Source of the DNA: an uncultured archaeon
GTDB lineage: Archaea > Thermoproteota > Bathyarchaeia > Bathyarchaeales > Bathycorpusculaceae
Assembly: GCA_938023865.1 (NCBI GenBank)
Contig: CALJDG010000024.1
Span: 1-64,000 of the forward strand
Length of the DNA stretch: 64,000 nucleotides
Direction: 5' to 3'
Position numbers and translations under genes: made by a program. Under the pieces are notes generated by a model. That model had not been told where the DNA came from and searched no databases. It was given only the letters and a program-made list of their open reading frames with translations. Positions 25,294 through 34,417 of this stretch are shown one piece after another (positions within the stretch are counted from its first letter, which is position 1; the number at the start of each line of letters is the position of its first letter).

Positions 25294-26567
25294 AGGCTGT
25301 TGTTCTTGCAGCAGGTGAAGGTGTGAGGCTTCAGCCCATCACTTTAACTCGTCCAAAACACCTAGTAAGTGTTGGAGGAAAACCGGTTCTTGATCACTGT
25401 TTAAACGCCATCAAGGCTTGTGGGATAAGCGAAATAGTAATAGTCGTGCATTATATGGCTGAAGCCATCCGCAAGCATTTTGGCTCCGGAGAGGATTTTG
25501 GACTGAAAATTGAATATGCCCATCAACAAGGTGTCTTTGGAACAGGGAATGCTGTAAGCGTTGCTGAGCCATACGTTGACGGAGATTTTTTGTTAGTCTA
25601 TGGTGATTTACTTTTTACGGCTGACGCTTTGAAAAAAGTCTTAGATACGCATAACCGGAAGAAGCCTTCGGCAACACTGTCAGTTGTGCATGTTGAATGC
25701 CCAGAGGATTACGGTATAGTGGAGCTCAAAGATAATGGGGAGGTGAAACGCATAGTTGAAAAGCCTCGCCGAGAAGAAGCGCCCACAAACTTGGCTAATG
25801 CCGGACTATACGTTTTTTCTCCCGAAATTTTTGAAAAGGTGAAGAGGATTTCGGCCTCTTCAAGAGGCGAGTTAGAAATTACAGACGCTATCGGACTTCT
25901 AATTGAGGAAGAAAAGCCCGTTTTTGCTATTGAAATCCAAAAAGATAATTGGTTTGACATTGGAAGACCTTGGGATCTACTGGAGGCTAACCGCTGGGTG
26001 CTTATACGGATGAAACACATCGTATTAGGAAATGTTGAAGAGGGCGCCCACATAACTGGACCAGTGAGCGTTGCCGAAACCGCCCGCATACGCTCAGGAA
26101 CCTACATTGAAGGACCAGCTTACATAGGCGAAAACAGTGATGTGGGGCCTAACTGCTACATACGCCCATGCACAAGCATAGGCAGAGATGTGCGGATAGG
26201 AAATGCCTGCGAAATAAAGAATAGCATAATTATGGATGGAGTGCACATTGGACACTTGTCCTATGTTGGCGACAGCATAATTGGCGAAAACTGCAACTTG
26301 GGCGCTGGAACAATAACAGCAAACTACCGCCTCGACGCTGGAACAATAAAAATGATGGTCAAGGAAAAGCTTGTGGACACTGGAAGAACAAAATTGGGTG
26401 CAGTTTTAGGGGACAACGTTAAAACAGGGATAAACGCACTCCTAATGCCGGGCATAAAAGTTGGAAACGACTGTTGGATAGGACCAAACGTTATAGTTTA
26501 CCGTGACTTACCACCCAACACAGCCGTATTTATAAAGCAAAGCTTAGAAGAGAAGAAAATGAGCTAA
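25290..26567 (+). CDS. glmU: Bifunctional GlmU-like nucleotidyl/acetyltransferase
   Basis: 425 residues. The N-terminal nucleotidyltransferase domain has the LAAGEGVRLQPITLTRPKHL signature, VYGDLLFT and the EKPRREEAPT segment. The C-terminal half is a left-handed beta-helix of hexapeptide repeats (ENSDVGPNCYIRPCTSIG) with the GAGTITANYRLD segment seen in GlcN-1-P acetyltransferases. The archaeal form makes GlcNAc-1-phosphate and activates it with UTP to UDP-GlcNAc, a donor for N-glycans. The GTG start overlaps the glmM stop (GTGA), so the pair is translationally coupled. Confidence 0.92.
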   Translation: MKAVVLAAGEGVRLQPITLTRPKHLVSVGGKPVLDHCLNAIKACGISEIVIVVHYMAEAIRKHFGSGEDFGLKIEYAHQQGVFGTGNAVSVAEPYVDGDFLLVYGDLLFTADALKKVLDTHNRKKPSATLSVVHVECPEDYGIVELKDNGEVKRIVEKPRREEAPTNLANAGLYVFSPEIFEKVKRISASSRGELEITDAIGLLIEEEKPVFAIEIQKDNWFDIGRPWDLLEANRWVLIRMKHIVLGNVEEGAHITGPVSVAETARIRSGTYIEGPAYIGENSDVGPNCYIRPCTSIGRDVRIGNACEIKNSIIMDGVHIGHLSYVGDSIIGENCNLGAGTITANYRLDAGTIKMMVKEKLVDTGRTKLGAVLGDNVKTGINALLMPGIKVGNDCWIGPNVIVYRDLPPNTAVFIKQSLEEKKMS

Positions 26568-26578
26568 CTTGAAAAGTT

Positions 26579-27634
26579 TTAGCTGACCATTATTGCGGTT
26601 CCGCAGTATTCACACCGAACTGTTGTTTGTCCCTTATAGATTTCTTTTGTATAGGGTGCCCCACAGTGGGGACACCGGATAACTCGTATCGTTGGCGCTT
26701 CTTTCGGGGTTATCCCCCTTATCGTTGCTATGTCCCTGTCCGCTTCGCCTCCAATAATGTATTGAAAGAACCGCGTTATTACGTCGGCTTCCCAGTCCTT
26801 AACGTCGAATGGAGTTTCATCTAGCCTACATTCCGGCTTAAAACGGATGTAAACGCCTGTCCACGCTACCAATCCTACTCTTCCTTTCGAGATTTCTTGA
26901 AGTGCCCCTATGGGCTGTTCTATTAACACTGTGCGTTCCATCTTCTTTTTAGTGGCGATGAAAAGCTTCTTTTCAAGGACGATCTCCTTCTTTCCCTCGA
27001 AAATAAACCTTTGATTTGTGAAATACAGTGTTCCATCACACTTGTCCTTCGCCATAATCTTACCTTCAATGGCTAGTACTGGGCTTTCTTCAGGCTTTAG
27101 CGGGAAAGACGCGAAAGAGAAAAGCTCCGTAGTTTTTTCGGCTATTTTAAGGTCTCTGTCTATGGCGTCTATGCTTCCCAAAAATTCGCCGAGGGAAACG
27201 TTAATCTTGGCTGTTTCAGCGGCAACTCGCGCCCTTAAAGTTGAGGCTTCTGCTGAAAGACGCCCCACTGAAGCCCAACCGAAAACTGCACCGCCGAAAC
27301 TTGTTCCAGCCTTTAACCTCTGAACTTCAGATTGGAGCGCGCGAATCTGACCTGTTAAGGGTTGAACGTTGCTGTAAAAGTCTTGCTTAATTGTTGGGGA
27401 AACCTCCATCCACTTTTTGGTCAGAAGCTCTATGCTTTTTTCAAGATGCCCCATGGCGGCGTAGCCACGTCCACGAACAGTTGTAAGCCTACTCGGAAGG
27501 GAAGCCATAGCCCCGTCAATGCGGGCAAATTTACTTTCTACATCGCTTATCGCTGCTAAGGCACTTGAGAGGTCAGACTCTATAGACCTAAGCCTCGAGT
27601 ATAGGGCTTCCCTCTCCCTATCAACTTGTGCCAT
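26579..27634 (-). CDS. Coiled-coil, GRAM/PH-like and zinc-ribbon protein
   Basis: I place the start at the ATG that begins MAQVDREREALYSRL. The frame runs 35 codons further up, but that would overlap the opposite lsm start. The 351-residue product has an N-terminal coiled coil (about residues 1-165), a middle PH/GRAM-like beta domain (CDGTLYFTNQRFIFEGKKE, typical of such domains) and a C-terminal zinc ribbon (IRCPHCGAPYTK, VRCEYCGTAIMV). GRAM-like domains bind lipids or proteins, so a scaffold near membranes is possible. I do not know a function for this combination. Confidence 0.75.
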   Translation of the reverse strand: MAQVDREREALYSRLRSIESDLSSALAAISDVESKFARIDGAMASLPSRLTTVRGRGYAAMGHLEKSIELLTKKWMEVSPTIKQDFYSNVQPLTGQIRALQSEVQRLKAGTSFGGAVFGWASVGRLSAEASTLRARVAAETAKINVSLGEFLGSIDAIDRDLKIAEKTTELFSFASFPLKPEESPVLAIEGKIMAKDKCDGTLYFTNQRFIFEGKKEIVLEKKLFIATKKKMERTVLIEQPIGALQEISKGRVGLVAWTGVYIRFKPECRLDETPFDVKDWEADVITRFFQYIIGGEADRDIATIRGITPKEAPTIRVIRCPHCGAPYTKEIYKGQTTVRCEYCGTAIMVS

Positions 27635-27738
27635 CCCACTCGCCAAAACTATTTTGGCTGTATAACCTAATAATGCTTGTGTGAAGTTAAACCCTAAAAT
27701 ACGTGTTCTCATAACGTGTACGTAGAGGAGGATAAGCA

Positions 27739-28161
27739 TTGTCAGTGGCTCAGAGAAGGTTCTTTACGGAGGTTTCGGCTCTCATGGACAAAACCGTAAT
27801 TGTCACAACAACAAGCGGTAAAACATATAACGGAACATTGATAGGAATTAATCCGGACAATTTAAGTTTGTGCTTAGCGGATGCGAAAGATGAAGAGGGT
27901 AAAAAGCTTCATAGAGTTTTCTTGAACGGTAATGTTGTCGCCCAAATTTTAAGTGTTGAAAAGCCCTTCGACTTGAAGGCTTTGGCTGAACGCCTCGAAA
28001 GAGTTTTCCCAACAATGGTTAAGCTTTATGAAGATAAAGGTTTCATCTGGGTTATGGATAAGGTTAAGGTTACGGAGAAGGGCGTTATTGAAGGTTCAGG
28101 TCCGGCTGCTGAAAGGGTACAAAGAGTTTACGAGCAGTTTATTAGCGAAACCAAGGGCTAG
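27739..28161 (+). CDS. Lsm/Sm-like protein with C-terminal domain (SmAP3-like)
   Basis: 140 residues. The Sm domain (about residues 8-75) shows LMDKTVIVTTTSGKTYNGTLIGIN and HRVFLNGNVVAQI, where the second Sm motif is modified. A C-terminal domain of ~65 residues (FDLKALAERLERVFPTMVKLYEDKGFIWVMDKVKV) follows, as in archaeal SmAP3-type proteins. Sm rings bind U-rich RNA. The TTG start has GAGGAGG 7 bases upstream; the GTG two codons on is the alternative. It converges with the PAC2 gene, overlapping it by 4 bases. Confidence 0.85.
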   Translation: MSVAQRRFFTEVSALMDKTVIVTTTSGKTYNGTLIGINPDNLSLCLADAKDEEGKKLHRVFLNGNVVAQILSVEKPFDLKALAERLERVFPTMVKLYEDKGFIWVMDKVKVTEKGVIEGSGPAAERVQRVYEQFISETKG

Positions 28162-28907
28162 ACAAACCAGCGGAATTGCTCTTCCCTTTTCTTTTCTTCC
28201 TTAACAGTTCTAACCCAACCGAAGGATTCCAAAATTTTTGTTGTTTTCTCAGCTGCAATATCGAGCCTTGACAAGTCAACTTTTAGGTTTAAATACTCGT
28301 TTAAGGCGGAGAGGGCACGGCGAGCGGCATTTGCGTCTGGATAAGTGCCTAAAGTTTCCACCAAAAGCGAGAAACCCTTAAAGCCTTTGAGGCTTCCAAG
28401 CCCCACTAGTATGCCAGCCACTCCGAAAATGTTTCCAACCATTATTTTTGCACCTAAGCTTAAAGCTTCCTTTAGAGTTTCCGGATCAGAAGCGGCGCAG
28501 TAGATTTCAGGTGTTTCCTTGACCTCTTCCTGTTTGAATCCTCCAATAGTTATTAAGAAGCGACATCCAAGCTCTTCGGCAATGTCGAGAACCTTCCCGC
28601 AAAGCTCATATTGCCCAAAAGTCGTTAGGGCTTGAGTGTTACCATACCAAATAATAAGATCTCGCTCCTCTTCTTCGCCCTTATAATAATATAACTCATT
28701 TATCGGGGCGCGGGTACTCCCCGTTTCTGTTGTTACAGCTAGGTCTTGAAATGATGCTGAAAGAATTTTTGCGAAGCGTTTCGCTTCCAGCTCATGGATT
28801 AAATGCAATCCCGCTATATTGGCTACGAAGCCTATTCCCGGCAACCCCTCAATTAGAACAGGCTTCTCAAGCTTTGGCTTCTCTTCGATCTGAACAGTTA
28901 AAGCCAT
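28158..28907 (-). CDS. PAC2-family protein (second copy)
   Basis: 249 residues with IEGLPGIGFVANIAGLHLI, LIIWYGNTQALTTFGQYEL, LITIGGFKQEEV and LVETLGTYPDANAARRAL, matching the PAC2 family and the paralog at 1439-2209. Two PAC2 proteins per genome are usual in archaea and may act as a hetero-oligomeric proteasome assembly chaperone. The tail is charged and ends EEQFRWFV. Many proteasome assembly chaperones use a hydrophobic C-terminal HbYX-like tail, and this end partly resembles one. Its promoter faces that of tgtA. Confidence 0.86.
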   Translation of the reverse strand: MALTVQIEEKPKLEKPVLIEGLPGIGFVANIAGLHLIHELEAKRFAKILSASFQDLAVTTETGSTRAPINELYYYKGEEEERDLIIWYGNTQALTTFGQYELCGKVLDIAEELGCRFLITIGGFKQEEVKETPEIYCAASDPETLKEALSLGAKIMVGNIFGVAGILVGLGSLKGFKGFSLLVETLGTYPDANAARRALSALNEYLNLKVDLSRLDIAAEKTTKILESFGWVRTVKEEKKREEQFRWFV

Positions 28908-28964
28908 TAAATGTATTCCCTCTGCACATAATAAAAACGGGCTGTTGTAATATAAGTTTACGGC

Positions 28965-28976
28965 TCTATATTTTTA
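28965..28976 (+). promoter_or_regulatory. TATA box of tgtA
   Basis: TCTATATTTTTA is an archaeal box A. Transcription would start near 28995, after the ATG at 28980, so the ATG at 29010 is the better translation start. Confidence 0.5.
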
Positions 28977-29009
28977 AGCATGTTTAGCGGATTTTGTTTA
29001 GATTCCATA

Positions 29010-30623
29010 ATGAGCTTTGAGGTAAAAGAAAGGGACTTACTCGCCAGAATCGGGAGATTGCGAACAAAAAGTGGTATCATAGAGACTCCGCTTCTTTTGC
29101 CAGTTATAAATCCGGCCGTACAACTCATCCCCCCGAAAAGAATCTGCGAGGATTTTAACTTCAAAGCTCTAATAACCAATGCGTACATTCTTAAAAGACG
29201 CTTCCAAAACCTGCCAGCCGAAAAGGGCCTGCACAACTTTCTAGATTTTAAGGGCGTGATAATGACAGATTCAGGTGCTTACCAGATTCTGGTCTATGGA
29301 GATGTGGAAACAACTCCGGAAGAAATTGTGGATTATCAAGAGCGGATAGATGCTGACATAGCGACAATATTAGATTGGCCGACTGGTTGGAGGGTCTCAA
29401 GGAAACATGCAGAGAAAACAGTTAATGAAACGCTGAAGAGAGCTGCTGAACTCTTCAAGGTTAAAAAGAGGATGGACATCCTATGGGTTGGCCCTGTTCA
29501 AGGTGGACGATATTTAGATTTAGTAGCGATGTCAGCTTTAAAAATGGCTAAGCTTCCATTTGACGTTTATGCCCTCGGAAGCCCAACTGAAGTTATGGAA
29601 AACTATCGCTTCGACGTCTTAGTGGACATGATTTTGACAGCTAAGAAGAATCTCCCCATTGAACGTCCCTTTCACCTTTTTGGTGCTGGACACCCATTCA
29701 TGTTTTCCTTAGCTGTCGCCTTAGGGTGTGATTTTTTTGATTCTGCGGCATACGCTATCTACGCCAGAGAAAACCGGTATATGACGGAAACCGGGACTGT
29801 GAGGCTGGAAGAGCTTGAATTTTTTCCGTGTGCATGCCCAAAATGTTCAAGTAAAAATCCAAAGGATGTTGCAGAATTTTCCAATAAAGAAAGGCAAGTT
29901 TTCATTGCAGAGCATAACCTTTACGTTTGTTCTGCTGAAATTAAGAGGATAAAACAAGCGATTAAAGAGGGAAGACTTTGGGAACATTTAGAGTTTAGGG
30001 TGCACGGCCACCCTGCACTATTGCAAGCATTAAAAAAGCTGAAAAAATACGAAAAGTACATTGAAAAACATAGCCCAACTGTAAAGCGCAGCGGACTCTT
30101 CTACTTTGATTCTGCCGGTTTGATCCGTCCAGAGGTTGTACGGCATAGAATAAGACTCTCTGGGAGATACGCTCCTCCGAAAGAGTCTGAAGTTCTTATA
30201 TTAATGCCTCAGACCAGAACCAAACCATACCATAAATCTGAAGAATATAAAAGACTAGTGAAAGCTCTTCAAGATTTTCAAAAAGAACGTTTAAATAAAC
30301 TACACATTTGTTTCTTTGAAGCACCTTTTGGAGTAATTCCATTAGAGCTTGATGAAGTTTACCCGCTTTCTCAGCATGAAACGGCCATGCCAATGGACAA
30401 GGAGACTGTCGAATATGTGGCGTCAGAGGTGGCAAATTACATAAAAAGAAACAATTACAAAGTAGTGTTGATGCTTTATAATGCGGAGGACCGGGGCGCA
30501 GAAGTCCTGAAGGCATGCAAAAAGGCATGTGCGGCTAAGAGCGTCAACTTTAAATCTTTTAGTATGGACAGGAGATGGGTTAAATCTATGTCAAATTTTT
30601 TAAAGAAAATGGAGACAGACTAG
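29010..30623 (+). CDS. tgtA: Archaeosine tRNA-guanine transglycosylase TgtA
   Basis: 537 residues from ATG at 29010 (MSFEVKERDLLARIGRL, the usual archaeal N-terminus). It swaps guanine-15 of tRNA for preQ0 on the way to archaeosine. Visible are the active-site MTDSGAYQI, DWPTGWRVS and the zinc site CACPKC...HNLYVC (residues ~280-320). The C-terminal ~200 residues form the alpha/beta C1-type domain, with TRTKPYHKSEEY resembling the KPY-S motif of DUF5591. The last PUA domain of full-length euryarchaeal enzymes seems absent, so a separate PUA protein may complete tRNA binding. Confidence 0.93.
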   Translation: MSFEVKERDLLARIGRLRTKSGIIETPLLLPVINPAVQLIPPKRICEDFNFKALITNAYILKRRFQNLPAEKGLHNFLDFKGVIMTDSGAYQILVYGDVETTPEEIVDYQERIDADIATILDWPTGWRVSRKHAEKTVNETLKRAAELFKVKKRMDILWVGPVQGGRYLDLVAMSALKMAKLPFDVYALGSPTEVMENYRFDVLVDMILTAKKNLPIERPFHLFGAGHPFMFSLAVALGCDFFDSAAYAIYARENRYMTETGTVRLEELEFFPCACPKCSSKNPKDVAEFSNKERQVFIAEHNLYVCSAEIKRIKQAIKEGRLWEHLEFRVHGHPALLQALKKLKKYEKYIEKHSPTVKRSGLFYFDSAGLIRPEVVRHRIRLSGRYAPPKESEVLILMPQTRTKPYHKSEEYKRLVKALQDFQKERLNKLHICFFEAPFGVIPLELDEVYPLSQHETAMPMDKETVEYVASEVANYIKRNNYKVVLMLYNAEDRGAEVLKACKKACAAKSVNFKSFSMDRRWVKSMSNFLKKMETD

Positions 30624-30633
30624 GCGGTTAAGA

Positions 30634-31221
30634 TTGATTCGTGCGGACCTCCACATTCACACAATGTTTTCGCCTGACGCTTCAATACGCCCAAAAACCA
30701 TAGTGGAACAGCTTTTCACTCACTCCCACATAAAAGCGGCGGCAATAACAGATCATAATACCATTAAAGGATACTACAAGGTGTTAGAGCTGGCTAAAAA
30801 CTACTCAGATATTCTGATTATTCCGGGTATCGAAATCAGCTCTATTTGCGGCGATCTTGTCCTTTTAGGAGTCGCTGAAGTACCACCTCAATCATGGACT
30901 GTTGAAAATGTCATAGATTTTGCGCATGAAAGAGACGGTTTGGTGGTTGCAGCGCATCCCTATAGAGCCTTTGGTTTAGGTGACTCAGCCAAAAAATATG
31001 AAATTGACGCTGTCGAGATTTTGAATGGTAGCTGCTCTCAACAATTAAACATGCTAGCTGAAATATTAGCCAATGAAATGGCTTTGCCCGGCCTGGCTGG
31101 TAGCGACGCCCACAGGGCAGATGAACTTTGGACGGTATACAGCGAAATTCAAGCTTCAATGGATCTGGATGAAATTTTAAGGGCTATTAAACGTAGACTT
31201 GTTAAAGTGGCCCGTACTTAA
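30634..31221 (+). CDS. PHP-domain phosphoesterase
   Basis: 195-residue PHP domain protein with the metal-ligand motifs ADLHIHTMFSPDA, ITDHNTIKGY, PGIEIS, AAHPYRAFG and GSDAHRADEL. The family hydrolyses phosphoesters of nucleotides or small metabolites; the exact substrate is unknown. The TTG start, 8 bases after the tgtA stop, places the HIH motif at the right distance from the N-terminus. It is cotranscribed with tgtA. Confidence 0.88.
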   Translation: MIRADLHIHTMFSPDASIRPKTIVEQLFTHSHIKAAAITDHNTIKGYYKVLELAKNYSDILIIPGIEISSICGDLVLLGVAEVPPQSWTVENVIDFAHERDGLVVAAHPYRAFGLGDSAKKYEIDAVEILNGSCSQQLNMLAEILANEMALPGLAGSDAHRADELWTVYSEIQASMDLDEILRAIKRRLVKVART

Positions 31222-31281
31222 AAGTCAATACATTTTTAAAACAGCTGTGCCAATGTTAAGTGCGTTAATGGTCGAAAAGAA

Positions 31282-32547
31282 ATGAGTCCACTTCAAATAA
31301 AGTTTTTAGGCGCAACCCAAGAGGTTGGTAGGGCTGCCATATCCGTTAAGACCGAAAAGGCTCAGGTTTTATTGGACTACGGTGTAATGTTAAATCATGA
31401 GCCCGGCTTTCCGATGCATGTTCCTCCTAAAGAGGTGGATGCAATTATTTTGGGACACAGCCACCTGGATCATTCTGGCGCAGTTCCCATATTCTTTATA
31501 CATGGGAAGAAAACCGTTTACGCGAATAAGCTTACAGCAGAGCTTAGCCAATTATTAATTTCGGACTTCATACACCTTTCTAGCTACTACCTTCCCTACG
31601 AATATCTCGAACTAAGAACTATGTTAAGGCACATTAAGCACTTAGATTTTGGCGTAAAAGAAACTATTGGAGATATCACCTTTGAACTTCGAAACGCTGG
31701 ACATATTCCAGGAAGCGCGCAAGTCCTCATAGAGGCTGAAGGGAAGAGGCTACTATACACTGGCGACTTCAGTTTAATAGACACAAGACTTTTAGAGGGG
31801 GCAAAAATGGATTACTGCGATTTGGACGCAGTTATTATAGAAAGTACATATGCTGATGAAGACCATCCAGAGCGCCCAGAACTTGAAAAAAACTTTGTTG
31901 AGGAAGTAACAGAAGTCGTAGAACGTGGGGGAACAGTTCTCATACCAGCCTTCAGCATTGGGAGGTCTCAAGAAATAGCATGCATCCTTGCTGCCTACCA
32001 TTTTGAACACCCAGTTTACCTTGACGGGATGGCGCGAGAAGCCAGCAGAATGATGATGAATTACGTGCAGTTCTTAAGAGATCCAAAACTGTTTATGGAT
32101 GCTATCCATTCTGTCAATTGGGTGGAAGGCTGGCGAGACCGCAGAAAAGCCACAAAAATGCCATGCGTAATAATTTCGCCAGCTGGAATGTTAAAGGGCG
32201 GTCCAGCGGCGTTCTACATATCAAAAATTGGTAAAAAAGCAAATAACGCAGTTTTTCTTGTGAGTTACCAAATTCCCGGCACGCCCGGAAGAGAACTTTT
32301 AGAGAAAGGCATATGCGTCATCGACGGGAAAATGAGAAGGGTTAAGGCTAGAGTTAAACATTTTGACTTTTCTTCCCATTGTGGCGCAAGGGAGCTCAAA
32401 GAAGCCGTAAAAAGGCTTGATGGCAAGGCAAAATTCTATGTAATCCATGGCGCCGAGGGAAACTGTGAGCTTCTCGCAAAATGGATAGAGAAGGAAGCCG
32501 GATTAGAGGCTGTAGCTCCGAGACCTGGAGACACGTTTAAGGTTTAA
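31282..32547 (+). CDS. Beta-CASP metallo-beta-lactamase ribonuclease (aCPSF2-like)
   Basis: 421 residues. The MBL core has the zinc motif GHSHLDHSGAVPI, YTGDFS and IIESTYAD, and the beta-CASP insertion runs about residues 200-330 (FSIGRSQEIACILA, SPAGMLKGGPA), ending in HFDFSSHCGARELKE and VIHGAEGNCELLA. There are no N-terminal KH domains, so it resembles archaeal aCPSF2 rather than aCPSF1. The family cleaves or trims RNA from its 5' end. It may belong to the same unit as the archaemetzincin gene that starts 5 bases after it. Confidence 0.88.
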   Translation: MSPLQIKFLGATQEVGRAAISVKTEKAQVLLDYGVMLNHEPGFPMHVPPKEVDAIILGHSHLDHSGAVPIFFIHGKKTVYANKLTAELSQLLISDFIHLSSYYLPYEYLELRTMLRHIKHLDFGVKETIGDITFELRNAGHIPGSAQVLIEAEGKRLLYTGDFSLIDTRLLEGAKMDYCDLDAVIIESTYADEDHPERPELEKNFVEEVTEVVERGGTVLIPAFSIGRSQEIACILAAYHFEHPVYLDGMAREASRMMMNYVQFLRDPKLFMDAIHSVNWVEGWRDRRKATKMPCVIISPAGMLKGGPAAFYISKIGKKANNAVFLVSYQIPGTPGRELLEKGICVIDGKMRRVKARVKHFDFSSHCGARELKEAVKRLDGKAKFYVIHGAEGNCELLAKWIEKEAGLEAVAPRPGDTFKV

Positions 32548-32552
32548 AGAAC

Positions 32553-33092
32553 ATGAAAATAGGAATTTTACGCATAGGACAAATCGACCTAGACTTCCTT
32601 GAAAGAATATGCGAGAACATAAACCTGCCGTTCCCGAAAACACAGTGTCAAATAGTCCCGGAAATATTAACTTTACCTCAAGAAGCCTTCGACAAAGCAA
32701 GGAGGCAGTACCGTTCAGATATGATATTAGGCTTGGTGGCAATTCATGCGGAAAAAGCCCAAAACCTAGACCGTGTTTTAGGCGTGGTTGATGTTGACAT
32801 CTACGTTCCGGGATTAAACTTTGTTTTCGGGGAGGCAGAATGCCCGGGAAAGGCAGCTCTCATATCCCTTTGGAGGTTAAGACCAGAATTTTACGGCCTG
32901 CCATCAAATTTCGAGCTTTTTATAGAAAGAGGCGTAAAAGAAGCTGTGCACGAACTTGGACACACTTTCGGTTTGACCCACTGCAAAAATCCATATTGCA
33001 TTATGTTTTTTTCTAACTCCATCTTTGAAACGGACAGAAAAAAGGGCATATTTTGTAACACGTGTTATTCGAATATTCATAAGCCTCTTTAA
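32553..33092 (+). CDS. amzA: Archaemetzincin metalloprotease
   Basis: 179 residues with the archaemetzincin zinc motif HELGHTFGLTHC, followed by NPYCIM and the second CxxC-like part FCNTC, as in HExxHxxGxxHCx4CxMx17CxxC. The active protease binds a catalytic and a structural zinc. The protein begins MKIGILRIGQIDLDFL, the normal family start. It lies 5 bases after the aCPSF2-like gene. Confidence 0.94.
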   Translation: MKIGILRIGQIDLDFLERICENINLPFPKTQCQIVPEILTLPQEAFDKARRQYRSDMILGLVAIHAEKAQNLDRVLGVVDVDIYVPGLNFVFGEAECPGKAALISLWRLRPEFYGLPSNFELFIERGVKEAVHELGHTFGLTHCKNPYCIMFFSNSIFETDRKKGIFCNTCYSNIHKPL

Positions 33093-33109
33093 ATCCAGTA
33101 GCTAAACAT

Positions 33110-33210
33110 GGGGGTTTACCCGAGGGTTCGGTGAGTTTTAAGAGGGGAGAAAGGAGAGAAGGGAGTTCCAAAAATAGGAACCACCGAACCCTGTTTGGGC
33201 CCCCTCCCCT
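33110..33210 (+). ncRNA. Candidate structured RNA with possible pseudoknot
   Basis: Between two converging genes. A perfect 10-bp stem GGGTTCGGTG (33124-33133) / CACCGAACCC (33182-33191) encloses a 31-base purine-rich strand and an abutting hairpin GTTCC-AAAAATA-GGAAC (33165-33181). Outside it, GGGGG (33110-33114) pairs with CCCCC (33200-33204) and CCC (33119-33121) with GGG (33197-33199). AGGGGAG in the purine strand (33143-33149) is exactly complementary to CTCCCCT (33204-33210), which would form a pseudoknot if that pairing wins. A TATA-like CTTTAAAT (33087-33094) stands about 20 bases upstream. No coding potential is seen. A long 3' terminator structure is the alternative. Confidence 0.4.
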
Positions 33211-33256
33211 TCTTTCAATGGAAAGGAGAAAGAGAAGCACCAATATAAAAGCTTTT

Positions 33257-34309
33257 CTATGAAATAAACGTTCCATAATAATAGCTAGACTCTTTAACAG
33301 CCTTAACGGTTCTTTCTAGGAGAAGTTGGGCTGCCTCTTGTGTTGGCCAACCCCCAAGTCCGCAGTCCGGTCCTGTCAAGGTCATTCTATCCCCAAATTT
33401 TTCCCTAGCTTTTTCGAATCTCTTTCTAATAGTTTTTTCATCTTCAACGAGCTGTTCTGTTTCTGGCTTTGTTATTCCCTTCTCATAAAGCTCTGCGATG
33501 ATGGAGTCGATGTCTGTTCTCGATATTCCGACACGTATGAACTTGTCCATCCTTTCAAGCATGTCTTTTGAAACGAATTCTAAGCTACGTGGAGAGGCTG
33601 CATACTCTATAGATATCACGTCTAGATTTCTAACCTCTAAAACGTCCACAATTCTTGTGGGGGAATGCATGTGAATATGCTTTTGTACATTTTTGTCAAA
33701 ATTTAGGGCTTTTTCTAAAGCTTCCGCTATTATATCTTTGTCTGCTGATATTCCTTGGAAGCCAAAACTCGGCTCGTCTAGGGATACTACTTCCGTTTTG
33801 ACGTATTTTGAGTTTAAAATGGCGTTTTTTGCGAATCGCCTTACAGTTTCTGCAAACATAAATAGTACGTCTTTGTACAATGTCGTTCTAACTTCTTTTA
33901 AGTAAAGCTCCAATGGACCAGTAATACAAACGCGCAGGGCAATCCTCCTTTCCACACTTTCGTAGATTCTTTTTGCCTCTTCATTGATAACGTATACTTC
34001 CGGTATGATGGCGTCTTTCTCCTCAACAACATATGTGCCTTTTTCCATAGCCTTATATATAGGTTCTGTGAACTGCTTGTGTATGTCATAGTGTTGTGGA
34101 TAATTGACGATGTCCAGACCAGATTTGAGCTTTCTAAAAAAGGAATCTGCTACAACTACATAGAAATTTTTAAACAGAAAAGGGTTCTCTTTAAAATTTT
34201 TTCCACTGGCGGCATGTTCTCTTGCCAGCTTGTAGGCTTCATTGAACATTTTTCTCTCAATAGATTTTGGGAGGGGAAAACTCCCAATGTCGTCGACCAG
34301 CACTTCCAT
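33257..34309 (-). CDS. MetE-like cobalamin-independent methionine synthase, core domain
   Basis: 350-residue UROD/MetE-like TIM barrel. It starts EVLVDDIGSFPLP, and the candidate zinc ligands are the His residues in HIHMHSPTR, a Glu, and the Cys in LTGPDCGLGGWPT. Only the catalytic C-terminal half of MetE is present, as in the archaeal core enzymes, which do not use methyl-triglutamyl folate and may take the methyl group from a corrinoid or other donor. It would complete homocysteine to methionine after SAH hydrolysis. It is monocistronic and converges on the 33110 RNA candidate. Confidence 0.82.
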   Translation of the reverse strand: MEVLVDDIGSFPLPKSIERKMFNEAYKLAREHAASGKNFKENPFLFKNFYVVVADSFFRKLKSGLDIVNYPQHYDIHKQFTEPIYKAMEKGTYVVEEKDAIIPEVYVINEEAKRIYESVERRIALRVCITGPLELYLKEVRTTLYKDVLFMFAETVRRFAKNAILNSKYVKTEVVSLDEPSFGFQGISADKDIIAEALEKALNFDKNVQKHIHMHSPTRIVDVLEVRNLDVISIEYAASPRSLEFVSKDMLERMDKFIRVGISRTDIDSIIAELYEKGITKPETEQLVEDEKTIRKRFEKAREKFGDRMTLTGPDCGLGGWPTQEAAQLLLERTVKAVKESSYYYGTFIS

Positions 34310-34417
34310 AAAATGAAATTATTGCGTTTTTAGTAATAAAAGTTAATCTGAAGACTTAAATCTGGAGAGTAACAATTATAAGTGTGTTTATTTTGTGAAC
34401 ATTGAATGGTGAAAGAA

